NCBI GenBank assembly: GCA_964448045.1
Contig: CAYUVF010000021.1
Location: 1 to 60,908, forward strand
Direction: 5' to 3'
DNA length: 60,908 bases
Source of the DNA: CAYUVF01 sp964448045
GTDB lineage: Bacteria > Bacteroidota > Rhodothermia > Rhodothermales > Salinibacteraceae
Positions within the stretch are counted from its first letter, which is position 1, and the number at the start of each line of letters is the position of its first letter. The position numbers were made by a program, and so were the translations under genes. This document shows, in pieces, positions 48,862 through 55,716 of this stretch. The notes under the pieces were generated by a model, which saw only the letters and a program-made list of their open reading frames with translations, made no database searches and was not told the origin of the DNA.

Positions 48862-48969
48862 TCATTCTTCTGAATCCTGCATAAGCCAGCAGATGAGGGT
48901 CAACAGCAGGACGGCGCTACTAAGCCCCAGGACGATGGCAACGGTGGTCAGGGCGGTGTTGAGTGTCAT
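48862..48969 (-). CDS. Tiny membrane protein, copy C
   Basis: A 35-residue protein: MTLNTALTTVAIVLGLSSAV then LLLTLICWLMQDSEE. One transmembrane helix ends in a conserved CW. ATG overlaps the upstream stop (ATGA) and follows GGGGAGG. It is a diverged paralogue of the miniproteins at 49592-49711 and 50664-50826; the helix core (AVLLLxLxCW) and the LMQDS tail are shared. No family recognised. Confidence 0.75.
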   Translation of the reverse strand: MTLNTALTTVAIVLGLSSAVLLLTLICWLMQDSEE

Positions 48970-49187
48970 GCCTCCCCCTGCAACAACCGCTTCATCTTGC
49001 GATGAGTGATCTCGGTTTCGTCGGTGATCTCCTCGTTGTCGTTGCGCGTGGACCGGTAGCAGGCGGTGCTGCGAGTTATGTCTGACAGGACAGACGTTGG
49101 ATGATATTCCATCGGTCGCCGATCCCGGCCGACGTACATTGCCAGTACCGTCCCGTCGTCAAGCAAATGGACCTCAGAGATTGTCAT
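48966..49187 (-). CDS. Small hypothetical protein, 73 residues
   Basis: A 73-residue protein with a beta-like start (TISEVHLLDDGTVLAMYVGR) and a charged helical end (ITDETEITHRKMKRLLQGEA). AAGGAGG precedes the ATG. It overlaps neighbours at both ends and is part of the early operon. Function unknown. Confidence 0.6.
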   Translation of the reverse strand: MTISEVHLLDDGTVLAMYVGRDRRPMEYHPTSVLSDITRSTACYRSTRNDNEEITDETEITHRKMKRLLQGEA

Positions 49188-49356
49188 AGTTGGCCTCCTT
49201 GTCTACCCAATCACATTCACTCATCGCCCCAGCCCAGTGCCCCATATCTCTACACCAAACAATAGGGTCGTCTGAATCGTCGCCCCCCCCGAATGGAATG
49301 ACAACTCCCCGCCCGCACACCGGGCAACGTAGCGACCCTGGGTGCGGTTCACTCAT
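49174..49356 (-). CDS. Small Zn-finger-like protein
   Basis: A 60-residue protein with CPVCGRG, then a Gly/Asp loop, WCRDMGHW and SECDW, giving four Cys and one His arranged like a zinc ribbon. ATG49356 follows GGGGAGG and is preferred; the same frame is open upstream to 49581 with a start at 49446 lacking a spaced RBS. Function unknown; nucleic-acid or protein contact suggested. Confidence 0.6.
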   Translation of the reverse strand: MSEPHPGSLRCPVCGRGVVIPFGGGDDSDDPIVWCRDMGHWAGAMSECDWVDKEANYDNL

Positions 49357-49459
49357 CGCTAGCCTCCCCATACCACGGGCAGCCGGGGCCGGTTGAGAAT
49401 AACCACCGACTCCTGTGAGTTTAGGGTTGATGGTTATACTTGTCATCCTCGCCATGCCG

Positions 49460-49588
49460 TCACCACGACCGCTCGGTCCGATTGCCAGGCGTCGAAGGCC
49501 CGCTGTATCTGTTGCGACCGGACGCATTGAGGCCAGCACCCAGTATCGACAACCCGGTCGCGACCCATCCAATTGCTTCACTTGTCAT
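49460..49588 (-). CDS. Small hypothetical protein with one hydrophobic segment, 42 residues
   Basis: A 42-residue frame beginning MTSEAIGWVATGLSILGAGL then NASGRNRYSGPSTP. GAGGAG lies 6 bases before the ATG and only 3 bases separate it from the stop of tiny membrane protein copy A. The N-terminal half could span a membrane. No family. Confidence 0.5.
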   Translation of the reverse strand: MTSEAIGWVATGLSILGAGLNASGRNRYSGPSTPGNRTERSW

Positions 49589-49591
49589 CTA

Positions 49592-49711
49592 TCACTCCTC
49601 TGGTGTTTGTGGTGAGTCCTGCATCAGCCAGCAGACAAGGGCCAACAGCAGCACGGCGCTGGCGAACCCCAGGATGACAGCCACTGCGATCAGAGTTGTC
49701 TCAAGCATCAT
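49592..49711 (-). CDS. Tiny membrane protein, copy A
   Basis: A 39-residue protein (MMLETTLIAVAVILGFASAV then LLLALVCWLMQDSPQTPEE) with a single transmembrane helix. ATG49711 overlaps the methyltransferase stop (ATGA). Nearly identical to copy B at 50664-50826. Copies A and B are direct repeats flanking the methyltransferase. Tiny single-span proteins can regulate a membrane partner; no partner can be named. Confidence 0.8.
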   Translation of the reverse strand: MMLETTLIAVAVILGFASAVLLLALVCWLMQDSPQTPEE

Positions 49712-49723
49712 GCGAACATCTCC
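49628..49723. repeat. 96-bp direct repeat, left copy (flanks the methyltransferase)
   Basis: Matches 50743-50838 at 87 of 96 positions with no gap. It contains most of a tiny membrane-protein gene plus the last five codons of the gene before it (ending FA-stop). With its partner it brackets the methyltransferase gene. Confidence 0.9.
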
Positions 49724-50661
49724 TGTTGGGCAAGACGACGGGCAGCAAGGTCATGGTAGGATAGGTCGATATGGATGAACTTGCGCCCGTGCTTACGGGC
49801 CACCCACGCTGTGGTGCCGGAGCCACCAAAGGGGTCAAGCACGATGTCGCCGGGCTTTGACCCGGCCAGTATGCACGGCTCTATCAGCTTCGGCGGGAAG
49901 GTGGCGAAGTGCGCCTCAGCGTAAGGTTGCGGACTGACCGTCCAGACGGAACGCTTGTTGCGGACATCACGGGCACCGATGTTGTGCAGGTTTGCTGCCG
50001 TGCGGTGTTCATCGGCGCCTGCCTCGTAATGCCTGCCACCCTTCGTGCGCTTCTTGTTGCCCGGCGCTTTGCCCGTCGCAGGCTCCAATATCGCCTCCGC
50101 ATCATAATAATACTTCGCCGATTTGGTCAGCAGGAAGATGTACTCGTGCGCCTTCGTGCAGCGGTCGGTGACGCTCTCTGGCATCGGTGCGGGCTTGGCC
50201 CAAATGATGTCCTGCCGCAGATACCATCCGTCGGCTTGCAGGGCGAAGGCAACCCGCCACGGAATACCAACGAGGTCTTTGTGCTTCAGGCCGTGGGAAG
50301 CCGGGTCCCGATGCGGAGTAAACCCGGATGCACGCCCACGCTTGGCGGCTTTATCGCCACGACCTGCCGCTAATGTCTCGGCGGCCATACTCGAACCACC
50401 ACGGTTCGCTGCATATACATCACCCAGATTCAACCAGCAGGTGCCGTCTTTCCTGAGCACTCTCCCTACCTCGCGAAACACCGCCACCATATTGGCGACG
50501 TATTCCCCCGGGGTCTTTTCGAGGCCGAGCTGCCCGGCATCCCCATAATCTCGCAGCCCCCAGTAAGGGGGCGACGTAACACAGCACTGGACGGTGTTGT
50601 CCGGTAGCTGCCCCAGCACCTCCATCACATCGCCCTTGAGTAACTGGTTCTCAAAGTTCAT
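49708..50661 (-). CDS. DNA methyltransferase (beta-type, TSPPY)
   Basis: A 317-residue amino-methyltransferase if started at ATG50661 (AGGACAGG ahead). Motif IV TSPPYWGLRDYG lies near 27-38; motif I DPFGGSGTTAWVARKHGRK near the C-terminus, so order IV-I. The target region lies between. It probably modifies phage DNA against restriction. The frame stays open upstream to 50826, where it becomes the tiny membrane protein copy B, so a 373-residue membrane-tethered form is possible. It lies between direct repeats, suggesting acquisition as a cassette. Confidence 0.88.
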   Translation of the reverse strand: MNFENQLLKGDVMEVLGQLPDNTVQCCVTSPPYWGLRDYGDAGQLGLEKTPGEYVANMVAVFREVGRVLRKDGTCWLNLGDVYAANRGGSSMAAETLAAGRGDKAAKRGRASGFTPHRDPASHGLKHKDLVGIPWRVAFALQADGWYLRQDIIWAKPAPMPESVTDRCTKAHEYIFLLTKSAKYYYDAEAILEPATGKAPGNKKRTKGGRHYEAGADEHRTAANLHNIGARDVRNKRSVWTVSPQPYAEAHFATFPPKLIEPCILAGSKPGDIVLDPFGGSGTTAWVARKHGRKFIHIDLSYHDLAARRLAQQEMFA

Positions 50662-50663
50662 CA

Positions 50664-50826
50664 CACCTGTCCTGTTTCGGGGTGGACCACTCATCGTTGA
50701 CGGTTGCCTTAATGATAGTTCTAACGGTCTTTTCCCCGACCTCCAGCAGACGAGTGTCAACAGCAGGACCGCGCTGGCGAACCCCAGGATGACAGCGACG
50801 GCGATCAGGGTTGTCTCAAGCATCAT
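50664..50826 (-). other. Tiny membrane protein copy B, in frame with the methyltransferase
   Basis: ATG50826 overlaps the upstream stop (ATGA) and opens MMLETTLIAVAVILGFASAV then LLLTLVCW, matching copy A, but the stop codon of the miniprotein is missing. The reading continues through about 30 unrelated residues (RSGKRPLELSLRQPSTMSGP) into the methyltransferase. Either the enzyme carries a membrane anchor, or copy B is a relic and translation restarts at 50661. Confidence 0.65.
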
Positions 50827-50838
50827 GCGAATATCTCC
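50743..50838. repeat. 96-bp direct repeat, right copy
   Basis: Partner of 49628-49723, 9 mismatches in 96. Recombination between the two would delete about 1.1 kb, exactly the methyltransferase, and leave one tiny membrane-protein gene. Confidence 0.9.
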
Positions 50839-51035
50839 CGTAGCACCCTCCGCAGTATCACCACCCCCGTTATTAGCACCACGACAGAGGCGAGGTACCA
50901 CAGGGAGCAATACAGCACTCCCCCAAGGGTATATAGTTCGGCCTCGGCCATGACCTCAACAACGGTATATAGACCCATCACCCCCGCTCCGATGCAGCAG
51001 AGCGCCGAGGCTGCGTGGCCAAGTTTCTTAAGCAT
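50823..51035 (-). CDS. Small two-span membrane protein, 70 residues
   Basis: A 70-residue protein with hydrophobic segments at about 8-28 (ASALCCIGAGVMGLYTVVEV) and 38-62 (GGVLYCSLWYLASVVVLITG), ending in REIFA. ATG51035 overlaps the preceding stop and its own stop overlaps copy B. The REIFA end is part of the duplicated repeat, being shared with the methyltransferase end QEMFA. Function unknown. Confidence 0.65.
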   Translation of the reverse strand: MLKKLGHAASALCCIGAGVMGLYTVVEVMAEAELYTLGGVLYCSLWYLASVVVLITGVVILRRVLREIFA

Positions 51036-51388
51036 CAGTCACCACCGAAGACAGCGGTCGGGTGTTGTTTCGCCCATCTTAGCAGGATAGCCAAAGCGTA
51101 TCCGGCGTTGCCGGGGGTTGGCTGCCAGTAGTCGGAGTCGCGCTCGGTTCCAAGTGCAGCCACGGCCTTCTCCAAACGCTCCTGGACCTGCCTGCCCGTC
51201 CGACCGTACAGCCATCGGATACCCTCTTCGGCATCTATGTGTTCGGCGTAAAACGGTCCGTAGTTGTAGGTCACGTTCAATTCTGCATCATCGATCCCGA
51301 ATACCGGTCGCGTACCACCTTCGCAGTGGTGATCAACCGTGACTGCCTCGCCAGTCTTGGGGTCTCGCAAAGAGATATCATAACTCAT
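51035..51388 (-). CDS. Conserved phage hypothetical protein
   Basis: A 117-residue protein of a type found in many phages: MSYDISLRDPKTGE, ELNVTYNYGPFY, EEGIRWLYGRTGRQVQERLE and DYWQPTPGNAGYALAILLRW. Function unknown. The start lies within a 17-codon leader frame. Early operon member. Confidence 0.7.
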   Translation of the reverse strand: MSYDISLRDPKTGEAVTVDHHCEGGTRPVFGIDDAELNVTYNYGPFYAEHIDAEEGIRWLYGRTGRQVQERLEKAVAALGTERDSDYWQPTPGNAGYALAILLRWAKQHPTAVFGGD

Positions 51389-51431
51389 ATATCACCACAC
51401 CCGTCGGGATGTAATCTTCAATCTCACTCAT
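51378..51431 (-). CDS. 17-residue leader-like peptide
   Basis: A frame MSEIEDYIPTGVVIYEL with AGGAGG 7 bases ahead of its ATG. Its stop overlaps the start of the next gene by 11 bases. This could be a real micro-protein or a coupling leader that sets translation of the 117-residue protein; no homology can be assessed at this length. Confidence 0.4.
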   Translation of the reverse strand: MSEIEDYIPTGVVIYEL

Positions 51432-51456
51432 CGTCGGCCTCCTGTGCTTGTGTAAT

Positions 51457-51846
51457 TCACGCCGCCCCCTTGTTACGGCGGATCTCCTCGTGGGACCGGG
51501 TTGGTTCCCATGCCTCCGCCAGCAGTCGATCAATCTCCACCTGGTCAAGGTCCATCGCCCGCCGCATGACCCGCGCACCAACCAACTCACCGATGGCATG
51601 ACTGATCAGCGTCCGCGTTCGGCGGTCAATCTCCTCGCGGTCCTCGCAAACATAGTAGCCGCTCGAACCGGCGACGATGGTCCCGCCTTTCATTAGTTTG
51701 CGCAGGCGCTGCATCCTGCCTCGCAACTGCCGTTCGTCGATGCGGAACAGCGCGGCCAGGTCACGCCCCCGGATAGGGCCATGCGTTTCAATCACCCGCA
51801 ATAGCAGGTCCGCCGTGTACGGCAGCTCGTGGCGGTTCTTGATCAC
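51457..51846 (-). CDS. Winged-helix-like small regulator
   Basis: A 129-residue protein. The N-terminal 70 residues look like a winged helix (TADLLLRVIETHGPIRGRDL, then FRIDERQLRGRMQRLRKLMK and GGTIVAGSSGYYV). The C-terminal half is helical (RTLISHAIGELVGARVMRRA). GTG start overlaps the RusA stop (GTGA). Probably an early transcription regulator or DNA-binding accessory. Confidence 0.6.
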   Translation of the reverse strand: MIKNRHELPYTADLLLRVIETHGPIRGRDLAALFRIDERQLRGRMQRLRKLMKGGTIVAGSSGYYVCEDREEIDRRTRTLISHAIGELVGARVMRRAMDLDQVEIDRLLAEAWEPTRSHEEIRRNKGAA

Positions 51847-52397
51847 TTGCCCGACTCCAGGCTGAGGGCCAACTGTGGAAGCTCGTAGTCTAAGGTCATC
51901 GTCCCCAGTGCCACCAGTACGCCCGGCGGGTTATCATCATCCGCCCAACGCTTCCGAGACACAGGGTCCGTAATCTGAGCGTCGTTCTGGTAACAGATAC
52001 CCTCGAGGACATTGTGGATCAGGTAGCCGTAGTTGTCGGCGTCAGGCGCGGTTACCGGATACTCGCTCCGGTTTGACTTCGGACGGGTCCGCCAGAAGTA
52101 CGCGCAGAGAAACAGCGGGACAGATCGTGGAAACGGTGGCCGCCCGGCCATAGCCTGTTTGGCGGCCGCGATCAGCTCGCGCTTGTAGCGGGCGATGTAA
52201 CCCCGGCCGTACTTCTCGGTCTTGCCCGTGATCGGGTTCTTCCTGGTGTGGTAGTCGCGTTCGAAGGTCTTCACGCGGTGTTTCATCCTGCCGGTCCTGG
52301 GGTCCCGGCCACCGGGTATGACCTGGTGCTCCTTCTTCGGCCACGGTTCCGGTTCCCAATCGACGCGGAACCTGATGATGTCGTCCTTTGTCCTCAT
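51843..52397 (-). CDS. rusA: RusA-family Holliday junction resolvase
   Basis: A 184-residue protein. The C-terminal part has the RusA catalytic pattern: APDADNYGYLIHNVLEGICY with the Asp pair, then QNDAQITDPVSRKRWADD with the acidic residue after Gln-Asn. RusA cuts four-way junctions to debranch recombination intermediates before packaging. Neighbouring recombination genes agree. CAGGAGG precedes the ATG. Confidence 0.82.
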   Translation of the reverse strand: MRTKDDIIRFRVDWEPEPWPKKEHQVIPGGRDPRTGRMKHRVKTFERDYHTRKNPITGKTEKYGRGYIARYKRELIAAAKQAMAGRPPFPRSVPLFLCAYFWRTRPKSNRSEYPVTAPDADNYGYLIHNVLEGICYQNDAQITDPVSRKRWADDDNPPGVLVALGTMTLDYELPQLALSLESGK

Positions 52398-52882
52398 TGC
52401 ACGTTGCCCTCCTGAGATTGGTTGGCCCGTCCCTGGGCCGAGGCGGTTTTGCGCGCCTCTCGCCGTCCCTTGGCTCTACGATTTTCCATGACCGACTTCA
52501 GCACCGGCCAGTCACCGTCGAACTTGAAAATGAAGACCAGCCCCTTGTGGTGTATCTTGCCATCGACCTGGGTGCCGCTGTAAAGTGCGCTATGAGCGAT
52601 CCGATAGAGCCAGTTCCAGAGGCCCTCCGGGTCCGTATCCCCACGGCTGGCCGGCTTCCTGGTTGACAGATAACGCTCGTAGAGTCGCGTGCTCGCACGG
52701 TTGACGGCGTGGCTGCTAATGTCCATCTCCGGGAGCATGGAACCACGGCGCTCGAGCTCGGCTTTGGCGATGTCGGCTTCGGCTTTCTGCCTGAAGATAA
52801 GGCTGCGCAGGAAGCTGGCCGGCACTCGGTTGATCGGTTTTCCGGCGAAGCGACCCCTGCGAATGGTTGGTACGCCATCCAT
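52394..52882 (-). CDS. Hypothetical early protein with DUF3820-like start
   Basis: A 162-residue protein. The first 50 residues (GRFAGKPINRVPASFLRSLI) recall the short domain described as DUF3820, found with replication and exonuclease proteins. The middle is helical and the C-terminus basic (RRAKGRREARKTASAQGRAN), suggesting nucleic-acid contact. Coupled to the neighbours by short overlaps. Confidence 0.6.
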   Translation of the reverse strand: MDGVPTIRRGRFAGKPINRVPASFLRSLIFRQKAEADIAKAELERRGSMLPEMDISSHAVNRASTRLYERYLSTRKPASRGDTDPEGLWNWLYRIAHSALYSGTQVDGKIHHKGLVFIFKFDGDWPVLKSVMENRRAKGRREARKTASAQGRANQSQEGNVQ

Positions 52883-52885
52883 TGG

Positions 52886-53218
52886 TCAGTCACCCCCGCC
52901 TCGCCTGAGGCTCAGCGCCAGGAGGCCCCGCCCGTTGATTATCCCGTCAACCGCCCGGACGAACTTGTCCGGCGAAAGGCCCTGGAGATCAGACGAGTTG
53001 TAATCATGGGCCAACATGCGAGCGGGTTCGCCACTAGTCGGATCGGACCGGCCCCCGGATCGTCGCCTCAATCGCAGGGCGCGAGTCGCTTTCGTTCGAT
53101 GCCAGTACTCGCGCCACTGTCGGCGCTGGACATTCGCCGCACAGGGCAGACAGTACTTGCAGCGGCTGGCTGGCCGCTCTACCGTTGCTCCGCATTCCTG
53201 ACACGTAATAATTACCAT
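52886..53218 (-). CDS. Zn-finger-like early protein
   Basis: A 110-residue protein with a zinc-ribbon N-terminus: CQECG, then RPASRCKYCLPCAANVQRRQ (CxxC...CxxCxxC), and an Arg-rich stretch WHRTKATRALRLRRRSGGRS. Probably DNA or RNA binding. The RBS is close to the ATG, so translation may be coupled to the preceding gene. Confidence 0.6.
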   Translation of the reverse strand: MVIITCQECGATVERPASRCKYCLPCAANVQRRQWREYWHRTKATRALRLRRRSGGRSDPTSGEPARMLAHDYNSSDLQGLSPDKFVRAVDGIINGRGLLALSLRRGGGD

Positions 53219-53253
53219 CCTGCCTGGCTAGTCCTTTCGGTTTCTGGTATGAG

Positions 53254-53760
53254 TCATCCTATCCTCCGCAGGTCATAGGCAGCGGCCCGTAGTACCCGGA
53301 TCGTCGCCTCGGCCGCCCCTTCGTTCTCGGCAGCTTCTACGGCGCTGCCGAGGCGCTCTCGGTAGCTGTCGCCGGTGACCCGCAGCGGTGGCTTGTCCGG
53401 GCCGCCTTGCCGCAGGATCGCAGCTCCGATGGCGTTCTTCTTGCCTCCGCAGGCAGCGCCGATGTACCTGGCTATCCCCGGGCAGGGATTGTCATCCGGG
53501 GCAGTTGGTGGTGGAAGGGCCGCTCGTTCCTGTGGTTTCCCGATCCCCTGTCTGATCGCCGCCATCCAGTCGGCTACCGTTGGCCAGCGCTGACAGGTTT
53601 CGAGCAGATACGCTGCGACGCGAGATAGTTGGTCCTGCTGGTAGTGCTGTAGGGCCTGCCAGTACCTGTCCAGCAGCCCATCGCTTTGCCGCTTGGCGTA
53701 GACGTCGCACATATCGCGGAAGTCCAGGACGAACTGCTTATTCATCGGCTTGGTTGTCAT
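53254..53760 (-). CDS. Possible helicase-loader-like replication protein
   Basis: A 168-residue protein. The N-terminal 75 residues (RYWQALQHYQQDQLSRVAAY, LLETCQRWPTVADWMAAIRQ) resemble the G39P-type loader/inhibitor helical domain that delivers the replicative helicase. The rest is variable. It lies immediately downstream of the replication initiator-like gene, overlapping it by 23 bases. The loader role is inferred from order and pattern. Confidence 0.6.
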   Translation of the reverse strand: MTTKPMNKQFVLDFRDMCDVYAKRQSDGLLDRYWQALQHYQQDQLSRVAAYLLETCQRWPTVADWMAAIRQGIGKPQERAALPPPTAPDDNPCPGIARYIGAACGGKKNAIGAAILRQGGPDKPPLRVTGDSYRERLGSAVEAAENEGAAEATIRVLRAAAYDLRRIG

Positions 53761-54670
53761 CGTCTGCTACTCCGTATTTTGCCATCGCTCGCATCATCAC
53801 CCGCTCGTTATGCCGTGTCAGCTCGGACTTACCCTCGCCCTCACTCGGATCGCGGCATAGGTACCCCTCGAACTTGGATGCGCAGTAGAGCGTCGCCGGT
53901 CGCAGGAACTTGGCCATATCGGTCCCGGCCCATTCGTACGCCATGTTGCGATGCACGGCCTTGAAGGCCTCGATGTCGTGCCCGTCCTGCCAGCGGGCCC
54001 GGATCAGCCGCCGGTGTGCGTCGGACGCAGTGAAGCCCCTTGGCTTGTTGAGAACGGAATTGAGGTCATCCAGAATCTCTTGATACGGGACAGACGGGCT
54101 CTTGTATTTGACCACGGCCCCCCTGGGGGGGCTATGGGGGGGTTCCTGTTCCTGTTCCTGTTCCTGTTCCTGTTCCTGTTCCTGTTCCTGTTCCTGGCTT
54201 CGAAGGGGGTTCCAAGCCCCTTCGAAGGGGGTCGGTAAGGGGTCGGTAAGGGGTGCCTCCGGGAGGTTGTAAGCCTCGCCGTACTTCCGCACGAACTCTA
54301 TGGCATAGCGAGAGTTACGGACTTGCTCGAGCTCGCGCATCGCGGTGACGATCCGATTGTCCCTCGGTTTGAGGGAGGCTGCAATCTGAAACTTAGCCAT
54401 CTCCGGTACCCAGACCGTGTCAGAGTCTTCATCGAAGTAAGCGAAGCCCCCTTCGGCAAGGGCCTCGAACCCCTTCCGAACCCCTTCCGAAGGGGTCCCT
54501 GTCTCGTGTGCAATCGTTGGTATCGGGCAGTAATAGAGACCGATCAAGTTCGACGATGGGCAGGTCAATAGGTACATGGCCAGCAACTGGACGTCCGCAC
54601 CGGCCTCGCGTAGAAACCTGCCCGTGCTACCCATCCAGAATCGTGGTGATATCTTTGCATAGTCGCGCAT
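53738..54670 (-). CDS. Replication initiator-like protein with (QE)9 tract
   Basis: A 310-residue protein. N-terminal ~120 residues form a winged-helix replisome-organiser domain (ISPRFWMGSTGRFLREAGAD, YYCPIPTIAHETGTPSEGVR). A nine-unit Gln-Glu tract follows near 160-178. The C-terminal ~100 residues match the conserved phage replisome C-terminal domain: LDDLNSVLNKPRGFTASDAH and TDMAKFLRPATLYCASKFEG. It likely binds the origin and recruits the host helicase. GAGGAGG precedes the ATG. No primase or polymerase gene accompanies it, so host replication machinery is used. Confidence 0.78.
   Translation of the reverse strand: MRDYAKISPRFWMGSTGRFLREAGADVQLLAMYLLTCPSSNLIGLYYCPIPTIAHETGTPSEGVRKGFEALAEGGFAYFDEDSDTVWVPEMAKFQIAASLKPRDNRIVTAMRELEQVRNSRYAIEFVRKYGEAYNLPEAPLTDPLPTPFEGAWNPLRSQEQEQEQEQEQEQEQEQEPPHSPPRGAVVKYKSPSVPYQEILDDLNSVLNKPRGFTASDAHRRLIRARWQDGHDIEAFKAVHRNMAYEWAGTDMAKFLRPATLYCASKFEGYLCRDPSEGEGKSELTRHNERVMMRAMAKYGVADDDNQADE
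54143..54196. repeat. (TTCCTG)9 hexanucleotide microsatellite
   Basis: Nine exact tandem copies of TTCCTG on the plus strand, encoding (QE)9 on the minus strand. Copy-number slippage changes length by two residues without frameshift. It forms the hinge between the two domains of the replication protein. Confidence 0.95.
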
Positions 54671-54679
54671 ATAGCCTCC

Positions 54680-54907
54680 TCAGAACGGGATTTCAGCTTG
54701 TTGTTGGCGGGCAAGTTCTTGCTTGGTTGCCTCACACACCCTGTCGAGAACCTCTCCCATTTGGTCGCATAGCTTCCGATTGCGGCCGTACGAGACGCCG
54801 TTGGCGGCCTGCCGCGACTTGTCCACGGCCAGGATGATGACGCCGTCACAGCCGTAGCGCTTCGCCAGCGCCTCCGCATCCTTGATCTTCAGGTCAAGAA
54901 GACTCAT
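54680..54907 (-). CDS. Hypothetical early protein, 75 residues
   Basis: A 75-residue protein (SLLDLKIKDAEALAKRYGCD, VIILAVDKSRQAANGVSYGR). ATG54907 overlaps the preceding stop (TGATG) and is preferred over an upstream start. Small phage proteins of this appearance occur near recombination genes. No function. Confidence 0.65.
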   Translation of the reverse strand: MSLLDLKIKDAEALAKRYGCDGVIILAVDKSRQAANGVSYGRNRKLCDQMGEVLDRVCEATKQELARQQQAEIPF

Positions 54908-55281
54908 CAGACGCGCTCCAGTTCGGCCATATAGACATTGATGGTTGCGAGACCGCACTTGTGCAGTTCCTGCACGTCGCTCATGTCGATACCCTTAGCC
55001 GGGACCGACAACCGAAAGTCCAGCGTCGGCACCTCGTAGGTGTCGCCTTCGATATCCTTGATCTTAGTGCGCTTCAGCGTGACCGATTTGATCTCGGCGT
55101 CAGCCTCTATCCCGCGTTCGGAGTAGGTGTATTGCTTCCACCCCGAGAACGCTTCTGTCTGAGCGTCTTTGTCGTCGATTGCTTTGGTGCAGTCCGTGTT
55201 GTCACACGCAACGTTGCCTTGCCGGGACTTGAGCACCGTCTCACCGGCGCCGAACCGTCGGCCGCATGCTTGACACTTCAT
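54907..55281 (-). CDS. Zn-ribbon early protein, 124 residues
   Basis: Starts at ATG55281 with AAGGAG ahead; upstream extensions lack a site. The first 45 residues contain CQACGRRFGAGE and CDNTDCTKA, a zinc-ribbon pattern, then a beta-rich part (ADAEIKSVTLKRTKIKDIEG, VPTLDFRLSVPAKG). Nearby genes are for recombination and replication. Function unknown. Confidence 0.62.
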   Translation of the reverse strand: MKCQACGRRFGAGETVLKSRQGNVACDNTDCTKAIDDKDAQTEAFSGWKQYTYSERGIEADAEIKSVTLKRTKIKDIEGDTYEVPTLDFRLSVPAKGIDMSDVQELHKCGLATINVYMAELERV

Positions 55282-55456
55282 CCTTGACTCCTTGTGTTTG
55301 GAGGGAGGGCGGGCCGGTGTGGTTACTGGTCTGCCGACCCGCCCCTTGGGGGGTTGTCTATGTCTGTTGTCCCTGCGTGCCATTTGTAGTGACCGGCAGC
55401 GGCCGCCGGGCCGGGGGAAGGGGGCAACCCAGCGACCAGCCGGTCATCATCACCTG

Positions 55457-55696
55457 TTAGGGCAGCAGGTCCATGTACTCGGCAGCTATCTTACGGAGCA
55501 CCCTCTGGCAGGCCAGGCACAGGTTAACCGCCGGCTCCCCGTGCTTTATCGCCTCGCGCTTGATCGTCGTTACTGTAGAGGCCCTGCGTCCGCATAGAGA
55601 CGCCGGATGCCCGTTCTCGTCCTCGATCCAGAGGTGTGCGGCAGCCTTATCCAGGCGCTTCACACCCGAGTCCTTGGCCCATCCTATCATTCCCAC
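55457..55696 (-). CDS. Small Cys-containing early protein
   Basis: A 79-residue protein with CGRR and CLACQ pairs that could bind zinc (KAAAHLWIEDENGHPASLCG, NLCLACQRVLRKIAAEY). AAGGAGG lies 5 bases before GTG55696, so GTG is preferred to ATG55690. Function unknown. Confidence 0.55.
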   Translation of the reverse strand: MGMIGWAKDSGVKRLDKAAAHLWIEDENGHPASLCGRRASTVTTIKREAIKHGEPAVNLCLACQRVLRKIAAEYMDLLP

Positions 55697-55716
55697 AGTC
55701 GCCTCCTTGGCGTTAG

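Noticed and set aside
55282..55456. 30-codon frame in the gap before the Zn-ribbon gene
   Set aside because: Pro/Arg-rich translation with no homology cue and only a weak RBS; the 175-bp gap otherwise shows nothing.
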